Assembly: GCF_902489465.1 (NCBI RefSeq) | Contig: NZ_CABTZZ010000019.1 | Coordinates: forward strand, 1-36,081 | Length of the DNA stretch: 36,081 nucleotides | Source: an uncultured Varibaculum sp. | GTDB taxonomy: Bacteria > Actinomycetota > Actinomycetes > Actinomycetales > Actinomycetaceae | Direction of reading: 5' to 3' | Shown here: in pieces, positions 8,029-15,977 of the stretch | How positions within the stretch are numbered: the stretch's first letter is position 1 | Layout of the letters: every line of letters starts with the position of its first letter | Notes under the pieces: generated by a model | Databases searched by the model: none | Told to the model about the DNA's origin: nothing | Seen by the model: only the letters and a program-made list of their open reading frames with translations | Program-made: the position numbers and the translations under genes

Positions 8029-8682
8029 ATGACCAATAAAGCAAAACTGATTGATCATACCCTGCTTGCGCCAGATGCAACAGCTGAAGCGGTAAAAAAG
8101 CTGTGCGAAGAGGCTAAAACCTCAGGATTCTGGTCGGTGTGTGTAAGCCCCAATAGGGTTTCGCTGGCGAAGCGTGAGCTTTCCGGTAGTGATATTAAAG
8201 TGTGTACAGTAATCGGATTTCCTTCTGGTGCGCATTGCACAGAGGTAAAAAAATTTGAGACTGCCCATGCCGTTGCAGACGGAGCGCAAGAGGTCGACAT
8301 GGTAATAGACCTGGGGGCAGTCAAAGATGGAAATTGGCACGCAGTTCAGCTGGACATTGCTGGTGTTGTCGAAGCAGCTGGTACTGGGGTTCTAGTGAAG
8401 GTCATCTTGGAAACCTGCCTGCTCACGGATGAAGAAATCGTGAATGCGTGCGAATGCGCACAAAAGGCTGGCGCAGATTTTGTAAAAACTTCTACAGGTT
8501 TTTCACAATCAGGTGCAACTGCGCATGCGGTGGAGCTTATGCGTAAAACTGTTGGCTCGAATATGGGAGTTAAAGCATCTGGCGGGATTCGAACCGCTGC
8601 CGTCATGGACGAAATGATCGCCGCAGGAGCTAACCGTATTGGTGCCTCTGCCGGAATGAAACTGTTGCGGGGGAACAAATGA
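8029..8682 (+). CDS. deoC: Deoxyribose-phosphate aldolase
   Basis: Class I aldolase splitting 2-deoxy-D-ribose-5-phosphate into acetaldehyde and D-glyceraldehyde-3-phosphate in the cytoplasm. The 217-aa TIM barrel shows IDHTLL at the N-terminus, VDMVIDLGA mid-protein, the Schiff-base lysine K153 in FVKTSTGF, and the second active-site lysine K182 in VKASGGIRT. ATG 8029 is chosen over an in-frame ATG-initiated extension at 8002, because AAGGAG (8015-8020) lies eight bases upstream and the protein then has the usual length. First gene of the deo operon; its stop overlaps the permease start (ATGA). Confidence 0.97.
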   Translation: MTNKAKLIDHTLLAPDATAEAVKKLCEEAKTSGFWSVCVSPNRVSLAKRELSGSDIKVCTVIGFPSGAHCTEVKKFETAHAVADGAQEVDMVIDLGAVKDGNWHAVQLDIAGVVEAAGTGVLVKVILETCLLTDEEIVNACECAQKAGADFVKTSTGFSQSGATAHAVELMRKTVGSNMGVKASGGIRTAAVMDEMIAAGANRIGASAGMKLLRGNK

Positions 8683-10079
8683 GTATAGATGTGGAAACTT
8701 CGCCAAAGCAATCATTGCCTGGGCAAAAAACACCCGAAGGACAAGTAAATAACAGCCGAGGGTTGATAAAGGATAATACGCTGCAGTTAGCCGACGGTTA
8801 CCTTTCGCGAACCCCTATTTTTCAGTACCTCTTACTGTCGATTTGCTTCCCCATGTGGGGGATAGCTGCCAGCCTCAACGACATCTTGATTACACAGTTC
8901 AAGTCAATTTTTACTCTTTCTGACTTTGCTTCCGCGTTTGTGCAGTCGGCATTCTACGGTGGGTATTTCATTATTGCTATTCCTGCCTCCCGAGTAATCC
9001 GCTCCACCTCCTACAAAGTTGGAATCATGGTTGGTCTGAGTGTGTATATCATCGGCTGCTCACTGTTTTTCCCGGCTTCCCACATGGCAACGTATTCAGT
9101 ATTCCTGTTTTCACTGTTTGCGATTGCAATTGGATTATCGTTCCTTGAGACGTCCTGTAACACTTACTCGTCGATGATTGGACCGAAAAAATATTCCACG
9201 CTACGGCTAAATATCTCCCAAACTTTCTATCCTCTCGGATCTATCGGGGGAATTTTACTGGGCAAGTACTTGATTTTTTCCGAAGGTGCCGCGCTGCATG
9301 AGCAGATGGCAAATCTTACTGCTGCAGAGTCGCAACAGTTTGCTCGGGAAATGCTACAACGCACTCTGCATCCCTATCGGGTAATCATTCTAATCTTGCT
9401 GGTAATCCTGATTCTGGTGATGATTACGCAGTTTCCAAAGTGTAAGCCTGTGGTAAATAACGCGAAAGAGGCCACGAAGGCAACCATATTCCAGACCCTA
9501 AAATACTTGGCCGGAAACCGTAGATTTAAAGCTGGTATTCTGACTCAGTTCCTTTACGTTGGCATGCAGACAGCGGTTTGGTCCTTTACGATTAGGCTCG
9601 CGCTAAATCTGGATCACTCTCTCAATGAGCGAACAGCCTCTAACTTCATGATCTATGCGTTTATTGGGTTCTTTTTAGGAAAGTTCCTAGCAAATCTTTT
9701 GATGACCAGGTTTAATCAAGACTTAGTTCTCGTCGGCTACTCTCTTTGTGGATTGGGTGCGTTAGCGTATGTAATCTTGGTTCCTAATATGACAGCAGTT
9801 TATGCTGCGGTGTTGGTTTCTTTCTTGTTCGGGCCGTGTTGGGCAACTATCTACTCGCGCACGCTAGATTCGATCGAAGATAAACGCTATACCGAAACCG
9901 GCGGAGCGATAATCGTAATGTCTATTATTGGTGGGGCGGTTATTCCTGCAGTACAGGGCCTGGTCTCTGACCTGAGTGGCTCGATGCAGATTTCTTTTGC
10001 CGTTAATCTCTTTTGTTTCGGTGCCGTATTGATGTACTTCTATTCCTCTTATAAAACTTCTCCAAAGGGTGAAATCTAA
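8679..10079 (+). CDS. deoP: FucP-family MFS sugar permease, probable 2-deoxyribose transporter
   Basis: 466-aa major facilitator with about 12 membrane segments, of the L-fucose:H+ symporter (FucP) family. It has the family pattern of ICFPMWGIAASLNDILI in helix 1 and SFLETSCNTYSSMIGP around helix 4. Salmonella DeoP, the deoxyribose permease, belongs to the same family. Its placement between deoC and a deoX/deoK pair makes deoxyribose the likely substrate, imported by proton symport. The start overlaps the deoC stop by four bases, and the stop overlaps the next start (TAATG), so the operon is tightly coupled. Substrate assignment rests on context. Confidence 0.85.
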   Translation: MSIDVETSPKQSLPGQKTPEGQVNNSRGLIKDNTLQLADGYLSRTPIFQYLLLSICFPMWGIAASLNDILITQFKSIFTLSDFASAFVQSAFYGGYFIIAIPASRVIRSTSYKVGIMVGLSVYIIGCSLFFPASHMATYSVFLFSLFAIAIGLSFLETSCNTYSSMIGPKKYSTLRLNISQTFYPLGSIGGILLGKYLIFSEGAALHEQMANLTAAESQQFAREMLQRTLHPYRVIILILLVILILVMITQFPKCKPVVNNAKEATKATIFQTLKYLAGNRRFKAGILTQFLYVGMQTAVWSFTIRLALNLDHSLNERTASNFMIYAFIGFFLGKFLANLLMTRFNQDLVLVGYSLCGLGALAYVILVPNMTAVYAAVLVSFLFGPCWATIYSRTLDSIEDKRYTETGGAIIVMSIIGGAVIPAVQGLVSDLSGSMQISFAVNLFCFGAVLMYFYSSYKTSPKGEI

Positions 10080-11101
10080 TGCAATATGAAATGAATTTAC
10101 CAAGATCCCTGTTTACGCAGTTAGAGACGGAAATACTGCATTCAGAGCAGTGGTCGGTAACCACGAAAACTTACTCATCTGGAGTTGCTTCACTAACTAT
10201 CCGCAACTCGCTCGGATATGTTGAGGTGCTGCCCTTCATGGGGCAAATTATCTGGGACGCAGAGTTTTGCGGTCACAGCCTGCGTATGGAAAACATGTTT
10301 TCAGAGCCTAAACCGGCGACCTTGATTGAGGACACCTACGGCTGCTTTGCTTTCCATTCGGGGCTGCTTGCCGCTGGTTGCCCCGGCGAGGGGGATAACC
10401 ATCCGTTGCATGGTGAATTTGCATGCGCTCCCATGGACTCGGCAAAATTGATTATTTCAAACAATGCCATTCGCGTAGTTTCTTGCCGCGAGTACTTGAA
10501 AGGTTTTGGTGATCACTACGTAGCCAATCCCTCGGTGACTTTGCACCAGAATTCATCCATGTTCGATATTGAGCTACGGGTGCAAAACATGTCTAAGTAC
10601 GCCTCTATGCCTCTGCAGTATATGTGCCATATGAACTACGCGTTCGTACCAAGCGGAAAAATTACCCAAAACTTGCCTGTAGATGCGTTCAAATTGCGTG
10701 AATCTGTGCCGGCGCATGTTAAACCAACTGAAAAATGGTTGAAGTTGAACGCAGATATAAAAGCCGGTAATCGGGACGCGAATTCCTTGGAAGGTGCTGA
10801 AGAGTTCGATCCGGAGATTGTGTATTTCGCTGATGGAGTAGACAAACTGACCGAAGAAGCAATTTTAGAAATGACCTGCCAGGACGGAACGGTATTTGAA
10901 ACCCGTTTTAGTACCGAGAGTTTCCCAGTGATAACGCGGTGGATATTGCATAACGAAGATCAAAAAGTTGCTGCGTTTGCGCTTCCCGGGACATCACGTC
11001 CAGAAGGGCGCGAAGCGGCTCGTAAAGCTGGAACATTAATTGAACTTGCCCCTGGGGAAGCTCGCACTTTCCAAGTAACTACCGGCATTAAGGAGAACTA
11101 G
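10079..11101 (+). CDS. deoX: DUF4432 / aldose-1-epimerase-fold protein, probable deoxyribose mutarotase
   Basis: 340-aa cytoplasmic protein of the galactose-mutarotase fold (DUF4432 group), with HPLHGEFACAPM (residues about 113-124) as the sugar-site histidine region and PLQYMCHMNYAF in the core. Members would interconvert alpha and beta anomers of a sugar. In the Salmonella deoQKPX system the gene beside the deoxyribose permease and kinase (deoX) encodes a similar-sized protein of this type, from memory. AAGGGTGA upstream is a good RBS, and translation is coupled to the permease through TAATG. The mutarotase role is inferred from fold and operon. Confidence 0.78.
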   Translation: MQYEMNLPRSLFTQLETEILHSEQWSVTTKTYSSGVASLTIRNSLGYVEVLPFMGQIIWDAEFCGHSLRMENMFSEPKPATLIEDTYGCFAFHSGLLAAGCPGEGDNHPLHGEFACAPMDSAKLIISNNAIRVVSCREYLKGFGDHYVANPSVTLHQNSSMFDIELRVQNMSKYASMPLQYMCHMNYAFVPSGKITQNLPVDAFKLRESVPAHVKPTEKWLKLNADIKAGNRDANSLEGAEEFDPEIVYFADGVDKLTEEAILEMTCQDGTVFETRFSTESFPVITRWILHNEDQKVAAFALPGTSRPEGREAARKAGTLIELAPGEARTFQVTTGIKEN

Positions 11102-11103
11102 AA

Positions 11104-12006
11104 ATGGATATTGCAGTAGTTGGCTCGAATATGGTCGATTTAATCTCCTATATCAATCGAATGCCCCATGAAGGCGAGACCGTAGAGGCTCCAGATTTTC
11201 GAATGGGTTGTGGTGGTAAGGGTGCGAACCAAGCCATAGCAGCATCTCGAATGGGCTCGGAAGTTTTGATGGTCACCAGAGTAGGCAACGATATGTTTGC
11301 AGACAACACCATAAGAAACTTTGCTGAGAACGGTATCGACACCAAATTTGTTATGCGTACGGATGCTACCTCGGGGGTCGCCCCAATTTTTGTGGATCCC
11401 CAATCCCGTAACTCAATCATAATCGTCAAGGGAGCAAACGCATTGTTAACTCCCGGTGATGTGGAACGTGCCAAGGCACAAATTGCCGAATGTAAACTGA
11501 TCGTGATGCAGCTGGAAATTCCGTTAGAAACGGTATATGCGACTATACGATTAGGCAATGAATTGGGTATTCCGATTCTGTTGAACCCAGCTCCGGCCGA
11601 TCCCTCACTATCGTTAGAGCAGGTAAAAAACGTAGAGTTCATCGTGCCAAATGAGAGTGAACTATCTTTACTAACTGGGATGCCGGTAGAATCCGAAGAA
11701 GATATACGTGCTGCAGGGCAAGTGCTTACTCACTCGGGAATTCCGAATGTGATTGTCACTTTGGGTTCACGGGGCGCCTTGTGGATTAGTGAAGCCGGAG
11801 AACAGTTAATTGAAGGAACCTCTAACAGGGCAGTTGACACTACCGGGGCAGGTGATGCTTTCATTGGTTGCTTTAGCCATTGTTGGACGCAGACTGGTGA
11901 CATTGCTGAGTCGATTCGCAAGGCTAATATCTATGCGGGCGATGCAGTAACTAAGCGGGGTACGCAAACTTCCTATGCTACGGCTGAAGAGCTAAACCTC
12001 CGTTAG
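11104..12006 (+). CDS. deoK: Deoxyribokinase (PfkB/ribokinase family)
   Basis: 300-aa PfkB-family sugar kinase, producing deoxyribose-5-phosphate for DeoC. Family features: GCGGKGANQA near the N-terminus (sugar/glycine-rich signature) and DTTGAGDAF with D251 as catalytic base. Where ribokinases carry GSxNxD, this protein reads GSNMVD with Met at position 10. Loss of that asparagine fits a sugar lacking the 2-hydroxyl, and Met at this position is, from memory, typical of characterised deoxyribokinase. RBS AAGGAG at 11092-11097. Last gene of the operon. Ribokinase activity is the alternative, but the operon argues for deoxyribose. Confidence 0.88.
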   Translation: MDIAVVGSNMVDLISYINRMPHEGETVEAPDFRMGCGGKGANQAIAASRMGSEVLMVTRVGNDMFADNTIRNFAENGIDTKFVMRTDATSGVAPIFVDPQSRNSIIIVKGANALLTPGDVERAKAQIAECKLIVMQLEIPLETVYATIRLGNELGIPILLNPAPADPSLSLEQVKNVEFIVPNESELSLLTGMPVESEEDIRAAGQVLTHSGIPNVIVTLGSRGALWISEAGEQLIEGTSNRAVDTTGAGDAFIGCFSHCWTQTGDIAESIRKANIYAGDAVTKRGTQTSYATAEELNLR

Positions 12007-12392
12007 TCCACCGTCTTCCTAGGCTCAGTGTGGTTGGCATGAACGGAGTATATGCGCAGTCGCATTAGATTAGCGTACGCAGCATCAAAGTTACGAGGGC
12101 ATATTATTTGGTTTCTTGCTAGCCAGCTTGATAATGCCGTTACCCTTTCTCCACGGGGTAGGAAGGGTAACGGCATTATTGCTATCACGGTGAGTGAAAG
12201 CTGAGAGTAAGAATTCTGGGTAAAGCTGAGCGCTCTTTAGAGCGTACTGTTTATTATCCTGGTGGTATGTACTGATTAGGCTTCAGATTCTGAAGAGTTT
12301 ATCGCTAAACGTACTTGTTTTCATCAGGTAGTTTCGCGCGAGCATCAAGTAGTATCGAGGCATCGGCATCGAAAACCAACGTGACTGCCGCT
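12007..12392. other. Convergent intergenic region between deoK and a zinc-ADH
   Basis: 386 bases with no supported gene. Contains a strong hairpin (12131-12179, listed separately) and a smaller hairpin around 12230-12243 (GAGCGCTC/AGAGC). The remainder shows nothing recognisable. Confidence 0.5.
12131..12179. terminator. Terminator-like hairpin after the deo operon
   Basis: A perfect 17-bp stem (ATAATGCCGTTACCCTT and its complement) around a 15-base loop, 125 bases past deoK and between convergent genes. It has no T-run, so it may act bidirectionally or as an mRNA 3' stabiliser. Confidence 0.5.
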
Positions 12393-13439
12393 CTAGAAGG
12401 TAGCGGTGTCGATCACGTAGCGGTAGCGCACCCGCGCGGCCACCACGTTATCCCAGGCTTCATTGATTTGGTCGCCAGAAATGATCTCCACTTGGGGGCC
12501 GATATTTTTCTTGGCGCAAAAATCTAGCACTTCCTGGGTTAGGGCGATACCGCCGATATTCGAGCCGGCAAGCATTTTTTGTTTGCCCACCAAGTTACCC
12601 ATGGCAAAGGACTGACGGTTCTCGGGAAGACCTACAATCCCTACGATCCCCTCGGGTTTTACACAATCTAACAGCTGATCGATTTCTACCCCGTCAGATA
12701 AAGTGGATACGACCAGGTCAAACTGAGATTGCATACTTTCCCAAGTTCCCTCCTCGGAAGTGGGGTGCAGCTCTACTGCCCCAAACTGCTTTGCGTCCTC
12801 TTCCTTAGCACGAGTACGAGAAATGACGTGGGTTTCAGCTCCGAGGGCGGCGGCAATCTGTACCCCCATATGCCCCAGTCCCCCCATGCCTACAATCGCG
12901 ACTTTCTTTCCCGGGCCTGCCCCGAGCCGTTTGAGTGGGGAATATAAGGTTACCCCGGCACACATTATCGGTGCGGCTTTTTCCAGAGGAATCGCGTCCG
13001 GGATTCGGCAAACATAGTCTTGCTCCACGGTGATCCCGGTGGAATAACCTCCGGCTGTGGGGACGCCGTCGCGCCCTATACAGTTATAAGTCCAGATAGT
13101 TCCGCCTTCGCCATTACAGAATTGTTCAGTTCCCGCTTGGCAAGCCTCGCATTTGCCGCATGAGTCTACGAAACAGCCGACCCCTACCCGGTCTCCAACA
13201 GCAAACTTGGTTACTTTCGAGCCGATTTTGGTGACGATACCGGCGATTTCATGCCCGGGGGTGAGGGGGTAGATCACGTCTCCCCATTCTCCACGCCCAG
13301 TGTGAATGTCAGAGTGGCATACCCCGGCATACTTGATCTCGAAGTAGATTTCGGTGGGTCCTGGCTCGCGCCGCTCTAAGGTTACGGGGTGGAAATCCGA
13401 AGTGGCCGAATCCATCGCGTATGCTTTTACCTGCGTCAT
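12393..13439 (-). CDS. NADP-type zinc alcohol dehydrogenase (YahK / cinnamyl-ADH-like)
   Basis: 348-aa MDR-family aldehyde/alcohol reductase of the YahK/AdhC branch. Catalytic zinc site: C41 (VCHSD) and H63-E64 (PGHEIAG). Structural zinc: C94, C97, C100, C108. Rossmann motif VGMGGLGHMG. These enzymes usually reduce a broad range of aldehydes with NADPH. AGGAG five bases upstream of ATG (minus strand, about 13445-13449) fixes the start. It stands alone, convergent with the deo operon. One possible physiological link is detoxification of aldehydes, including acetaldehyde from DeoC; that is inference. Confidence 0.9.
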   Translation of the reverse strand: MTQVKAYAMDSATSDFHPVTLERREPGPTEIYFEIKYAGVCHSDIHTGRGEWGDVIYPLTPGHEIAGIVTKIGSKVTKFAVGDRVGVGCFVDSCGKCEACQAGTEQFCNGEGGTIWTYNCIGRDGVPTAGGYSTGITVEQDYVCRIPDAIPLEKAAPIMCAGVTLYSPLKRLGAGPGKKVAIVGMGGLGHMGVQIAAALGAETHVISRTRAKEEDAKQFGAVELHPTSEEGTWESMQSQFDLVVSTLSDGVEIDQLLDCVKPEGIVGIVGLPENRQSFAMGNLVGKQKMLAGSNIGGIALTQEVLDFCAKKNIGPQVEIISGDQINEAWDNVVAARVRYRYVIDTATF

Positions 13440-13584
13440 TGCTACTCCTTGTTTGCGGGAATACCGTCACTTTCAACCATAACCCGCTGGCGTGCCAAGC
13501 GCAGAGGCCAGGGGAGACGACCTATAGCTACTTGTAATCGAGTTTTCTCAGGGAGATAGAGCGTCTATCGCCGGAAGTATCTGG

Positions 13585-14223
13585 TTACATTCGAGCTAGA
13601 ATTTCTTGCTTTTTCGCAGCGTAATCCTCCTCAGTGATTAACCCCGCTTTGAGTAAATCTCCCAATTTTTGTAGCTGCACCATTGGATCGTTACTAGCAT
13701 TTTCTTGTTTAGGCTGCTCCTGCGGCGGAGCAGATACAGGTTGCTGGGAATATTGAGGTTGAGCTGCCTGGGGTTTCATTCCCTGGAACATGGCCGGCGG
13801 CTGTCCCTGATAGTAAGCAGTCTGGTCGCGCATCCTTTCTAGGTTTCTCGCCTCATTAGCGGTTTGCAGAATAATCTGCTTCACAGATCCTGGCTCTGGC
13901 ACGTTTTCCAACTCAATCACTTCAACTTGCCCAGACGGGTGGGTGACAGTTACCGTCACGGTTCCAACTCCACGAGCTCGTTGCACCATTGATTGATGCA
14001 TCTGCACATCAGTAACAAAAGCTACTCTAACCTGCTGTGAATCGGTGCGGGCAATGCCTTTTTCCCAAAATAAGAACTCCCTATTGAGGCGGTAACGTCC
14101 ACCCCCGAATCCCTTAATCGACTTACCTACCGCAGCCCAAATGTCATCAGGCTGTCGATTGACATCCTGAAAAATTTGGTCTGAAACGGACTGCATGAAA
14201 TTACGTTTCTTATCGTCTGTCAT
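13585..14223 (-). CDS. PH-like / SHOCT-domain protein
   Basis: 212-aa soluble protein. Residues about 35-130 resemble a bacterial PH-like domain (GIARTDSQQVRVAFVTDVQ ... GVGTVTVTVTHPSGQVEVIELENVPEPG). Residues 131-175 are a Gln/Pro-rich low-complexity linker. The C-terminal ~30 residues are a clear SHOCT motif (LQKLGDLLKAGLITEEDYA, then KKQEIL). SHOCT domains are short oligomerisation or assembly helices attached to many unrelated proteins. No signal peptide or membrane segment. RBS AGAAGG lies upstream of the ATG. Function unknown. Confidence 0.75.
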   Translation of the reverse strand: MTDDKKRNFMQSVSDQIFQDVNRQPDDIWAAVGKSIKGFGGGRYRLNREFLFWEKGIARTDSQQVRVAFVTDVQMHQSMVQRARGVGTVTVTVTHPSGQVEVIELENVPEPGSVKQIILQTANEARNLERMRDQTAYYQGQPPAMFQGMKPQAAQPQYSQQPVSAPPQEQPKQENASNDPMVQLQKLGDLLKAGLITEEDYAAKKQEILARM

Positions 14224-14444
14224 GTGAAAAGCCTTCTCTTCAGTGAAAGGAATCGGAACTTTATGTGTTCAGCATAGCGAATTAGCGTAGTAAGTTTATT
14301 AAAATCCGTGCTTACTATTTGCTTTAGACCTGAAATAAACTTTAGAATCCCGTCCACGGGATTACGGGGTTCACGCCTTAGTGGAGCGCAGTTTTTGGGC
14401 TAATGCCCATTTTGGGGTGCGGACAGGATGTTAGAGAGTGATTT
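14224..14444. other. Intergenic region with hairpins next to an IS relic
   Basis: No gene seen. Contains AATCCCGT-CC-ACGGGATT (14346-14363) and a GGGC-TAAT-GCCC hairpin preceded by five T (14392-14408). The latter 17-mer recurs in inverse orientation at 35044-35060. TGCGGACAGGATG at about 14418-14430 resembles an insertion-sequence terminus. Confidence 0.35.
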
Positions 14445-14537
14445 ATGAATGTTTCGTATTCCCGAGAGCAGCGTCGTGAGGCGTTGAGGGTGTATAGCCG
14501 TGCCGGGGCGGTATCTAAAAAGGATACCGCCGTCTAA
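14445..14537 (+). pseudogene. Truncated transposase N-terminus (IS remnant)
   Basis: ATG with an upstream purine run (AGAGAG, 14433-14438) opens a 30-codon frame: MNVSYSREQRREALRVYSRA, then GAVSKKDTAV and stop. The YSREQRREALRVYSRAG part has the look of the first helix of the helix-turn-helix in IS3/IS481-type transposases, but it ends abruptly where the DUF3800 gene begins on the other strand. Likely the 5' scrap of an insertion sequence. The family assignment is tentative. Confidence 0.4.
14507..14531 (-). terminator. Hairpin at the 3' end of the DUF3800 gene
   Basis: Nine-bp perfect stem GGCGGTATC / GATACCGCC with a seven-base loop, three bases past the DUF3800 stop codon. No T-run on the minus strand. 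Overlaps the transposase scrap. Confidence 0.4.
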
Positions 14538-15223
14538 GGTAACTCCTTGATAATAATTTTACTGCGCAGTTCCGGTAGCTTATCCATGGTAGCGTAATGG
14601 AAAACCCTATTTGCCACGATATCGGCAGCTCTAATCAAAGGATCCCTAGCAGAATCGCGTAAACAAAAGTTCACCCCACTCAACAAAGGTAGAATCGGGG
14701 GATAAAACTTATCCCACTTCGCATTATATGTGCCGATCCTATACTCAGCCTCTAATGCCTCTCTGAGCTCATAACGACCATCGGTAGCTGTTGTGTGCTC
14801 ATCCATTCGCACATCAATAACTTCTGAATAGTCCGAGGGAATGACACCTTCGCGTATTTGCGTGACGATGGCGTGTTTGAGACCGATTTTAAAAGCATAG
14901 TCTAAGTAACGTTGTTTACTCTTCGGATGAGAAAAAATAGATTCAAGAATGCTTTGCTGCCTCACTACAACCGCAAACTTGCATACCTGGTTAAGGGAAC
15001 GAAAAAGCTTACCCTTATGAGCGTTACTAAGCGTAGCTGCTTTCAACTCACCATTTTTTGAGCGGCGAGCATTATTACCTAAATTTCGTTCAGCTTTTAA
15101 ATATTTTCTCCCCATGATGTCACGCTGATTCTTAGAGTAAAGAAGAATACCGCCAAAAACGAAGTAGTCATTATGTAAATGATCAAATACGCCCGACTCA
15201 TCAGCGTAGACAAAAATACTCAC
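14534..15223 (-). CDS. DUF3800 domain-containing protein
   Basis: 229-aa protein with the DUF3800 pattern: YADESGVFD at residues 6-14 (the conserved DESG acidic motif) and the C-terminal D-P-L-x-x-AADIVAN segment (residues about 201-212). DUF3800 proteins are predicted RNase H-like nucleases often found near mobile elements and defence loci. The GTG start has no convincing RBS. It is preceded on its own strand by two stacked hairpins (15241-15282). AT-rich and lying between an IS scrap and tRNA-Ser, so probably acquired. Catalytic activity is unproven for the family as far as I know. Confidence 0.82.
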   Translation of the reverse strand: MSIFVYADESGVFDHLHNDYFVFGGILLYSKNQRDIMGRKYLKAERNLGNNARRSKNGELKAATLSNAHKGKLFRSLNQVCKFAVVVRQQSILESIFSHPKSKQRYLDYAFKIGLKHAIVTQIREGVIPSDYSEVIDVRMDEHTTATDGRYELREALEAEYRIGTYNAKWDKFYPPILPLLSGVNFCLRDSARDPLIRAADIVANRVFHYATMDKLPELRSKIIIKELP

Positions 15224-15240
15224 AGTTATATTCTAATAAA

Positions 15241-15282
15241 GCCACCCCGCTGTGGGGTGGCTCCCCCAAGGCCGGCGACCTT
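15241..15282 (-). ncRNA. Structured leader upstream of the DUF3800 gene
   Basis: On the minus strand, reading toward the gene: hairpin AAGG-N7-CCTT (15282-15268), a GGGGGA linker, then a perfect 8-bp hairpin GCCACCCC-ACAGC-GGGGTGGC (15261-15241) followed by TTTATTAG, 18 bases before the start codon. Conserved RNA motifs preceding DUF3800 genes have been described by comparative genomics (the DUF3800 motif RNAs). This may be one of them or a simple attenuator. I cannot assign a class. Confidence 0.45.
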
Positions 15283-15549
15283 ACAGACCGCTTAAACGTT
15301 AATTCGGTTCCTTGAGTATACAGCGCACTTTATTGCCTGCATTTATAAATTTAACACCATAACCCCGCTACGCCAAGTAGTAATCTACTCTGTCTTAATA
15401 TTGGATAATGCCCCGGTATTCATCCGCAAGTCTGTTTTAGCAGTTTCCATCTTAGTGGGTATGATGTGCATCTTGCTCGAAGTTGATACGAGCTAGTCCA
15501 AACCTAAAGCACTTAAACCCTCACCAGAGAAGATTCTTGGCAAGAGTAA
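15283..15549. other. Intergenic region between DUF3800 leader and tRNA-Ser
   Basis: 267 bases, AT-rich at 15320-15360, with no ORF, repeat or RNA structure that I can support. Confidence 0.4.
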
Positions 15550-15637
15550 TGGCGGAGGTAGGGGGATTCGAACCCCCGAGGGCTTGCACCCAACCCGCTT
15601 TCCAAGCGAGCGCCATAGGCCACTAGGCGATACCTCC
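15550..15637 (-). tRNA. tRNA-Ser (anticodon GGA)
   Basis: Complete cloverleaf on the minus strand: acceptor GGAGGTA/TACCTCC, anticodon stem CTCGC/GCGGG with loop TTGGAAA giving anticodon GGA (reads UCC/UCU), a long class II variable arm typical of serine, T-arm GGGGG-TTCGAAT-CCCCC, discriminator G and an encoded CCA end. Confidence 0.97.
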
Positions 15638-15828
15638 AGGCACAGATTTGAGTCTACCGAAATGCCCTAGCTAATGTCGATTCTGGAAATGAGGAGTCGA
15701 ACACAGCCCGGCAATAAGGGCTGGCGCTGCGTCCCTGGAAACCGCGCCTGCGTCCTCGCCAGTTCTCTTCTCGCCCCCGTGCTGACCGCGCCGTTTCCAG
15801 TTAGCGCCCTCCTAAGCTAAACTGGGGG

Positions 15829-15920
15829 AGATCCTTCACGCGGCGATATCATTCGAACCTCCCCAGGGCCGGAAGGCAGCAAGGATAAGGGTGCGCTATC
15901 GGGTGCGTGAAGGGTCTTTT
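15829..15920 (+). ncRNA. ffs: Signal recognition particle RNA, small bacterial type
   Basis: The conserved SRP domain reads CCCCAGGGCCGGAAGGCAGC then AAGGATAAGGG (about 15861-15891). The ends pair as GATCCTTCACGC (15830-15841) with GCGTGAAGGGTC (15905-15916), followed by six T (15917-15922) that also terminate transcription. It scaffolds Ffh for co-translational membrane targeting. Position directly upstream of dnaX is the usual actinobacterial arrangement. Confidence 0.95.
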
Positions 15921-15977
15921 TTATCGCAATCCTCTCCCGGCACCCCGCTTATCGCTGGGCTTTAGTACAGTAGAGCC

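Noticed and set aside
12308..12395. Minus-strand open stretch reading FDADASILLDARAKLPDENK
   Set aside because: Looks protein-like but is only about 25 codons, has no start or RBS, and overlaps the end of the ADH gene; possibly a relic, not supportable as a gene.
15241..15261. CRISPR-like repeat (GCCACCCC hairpin)
   Set aside because: Single copy with no repeated unit; interpreted as part of the DUF3800 leader.
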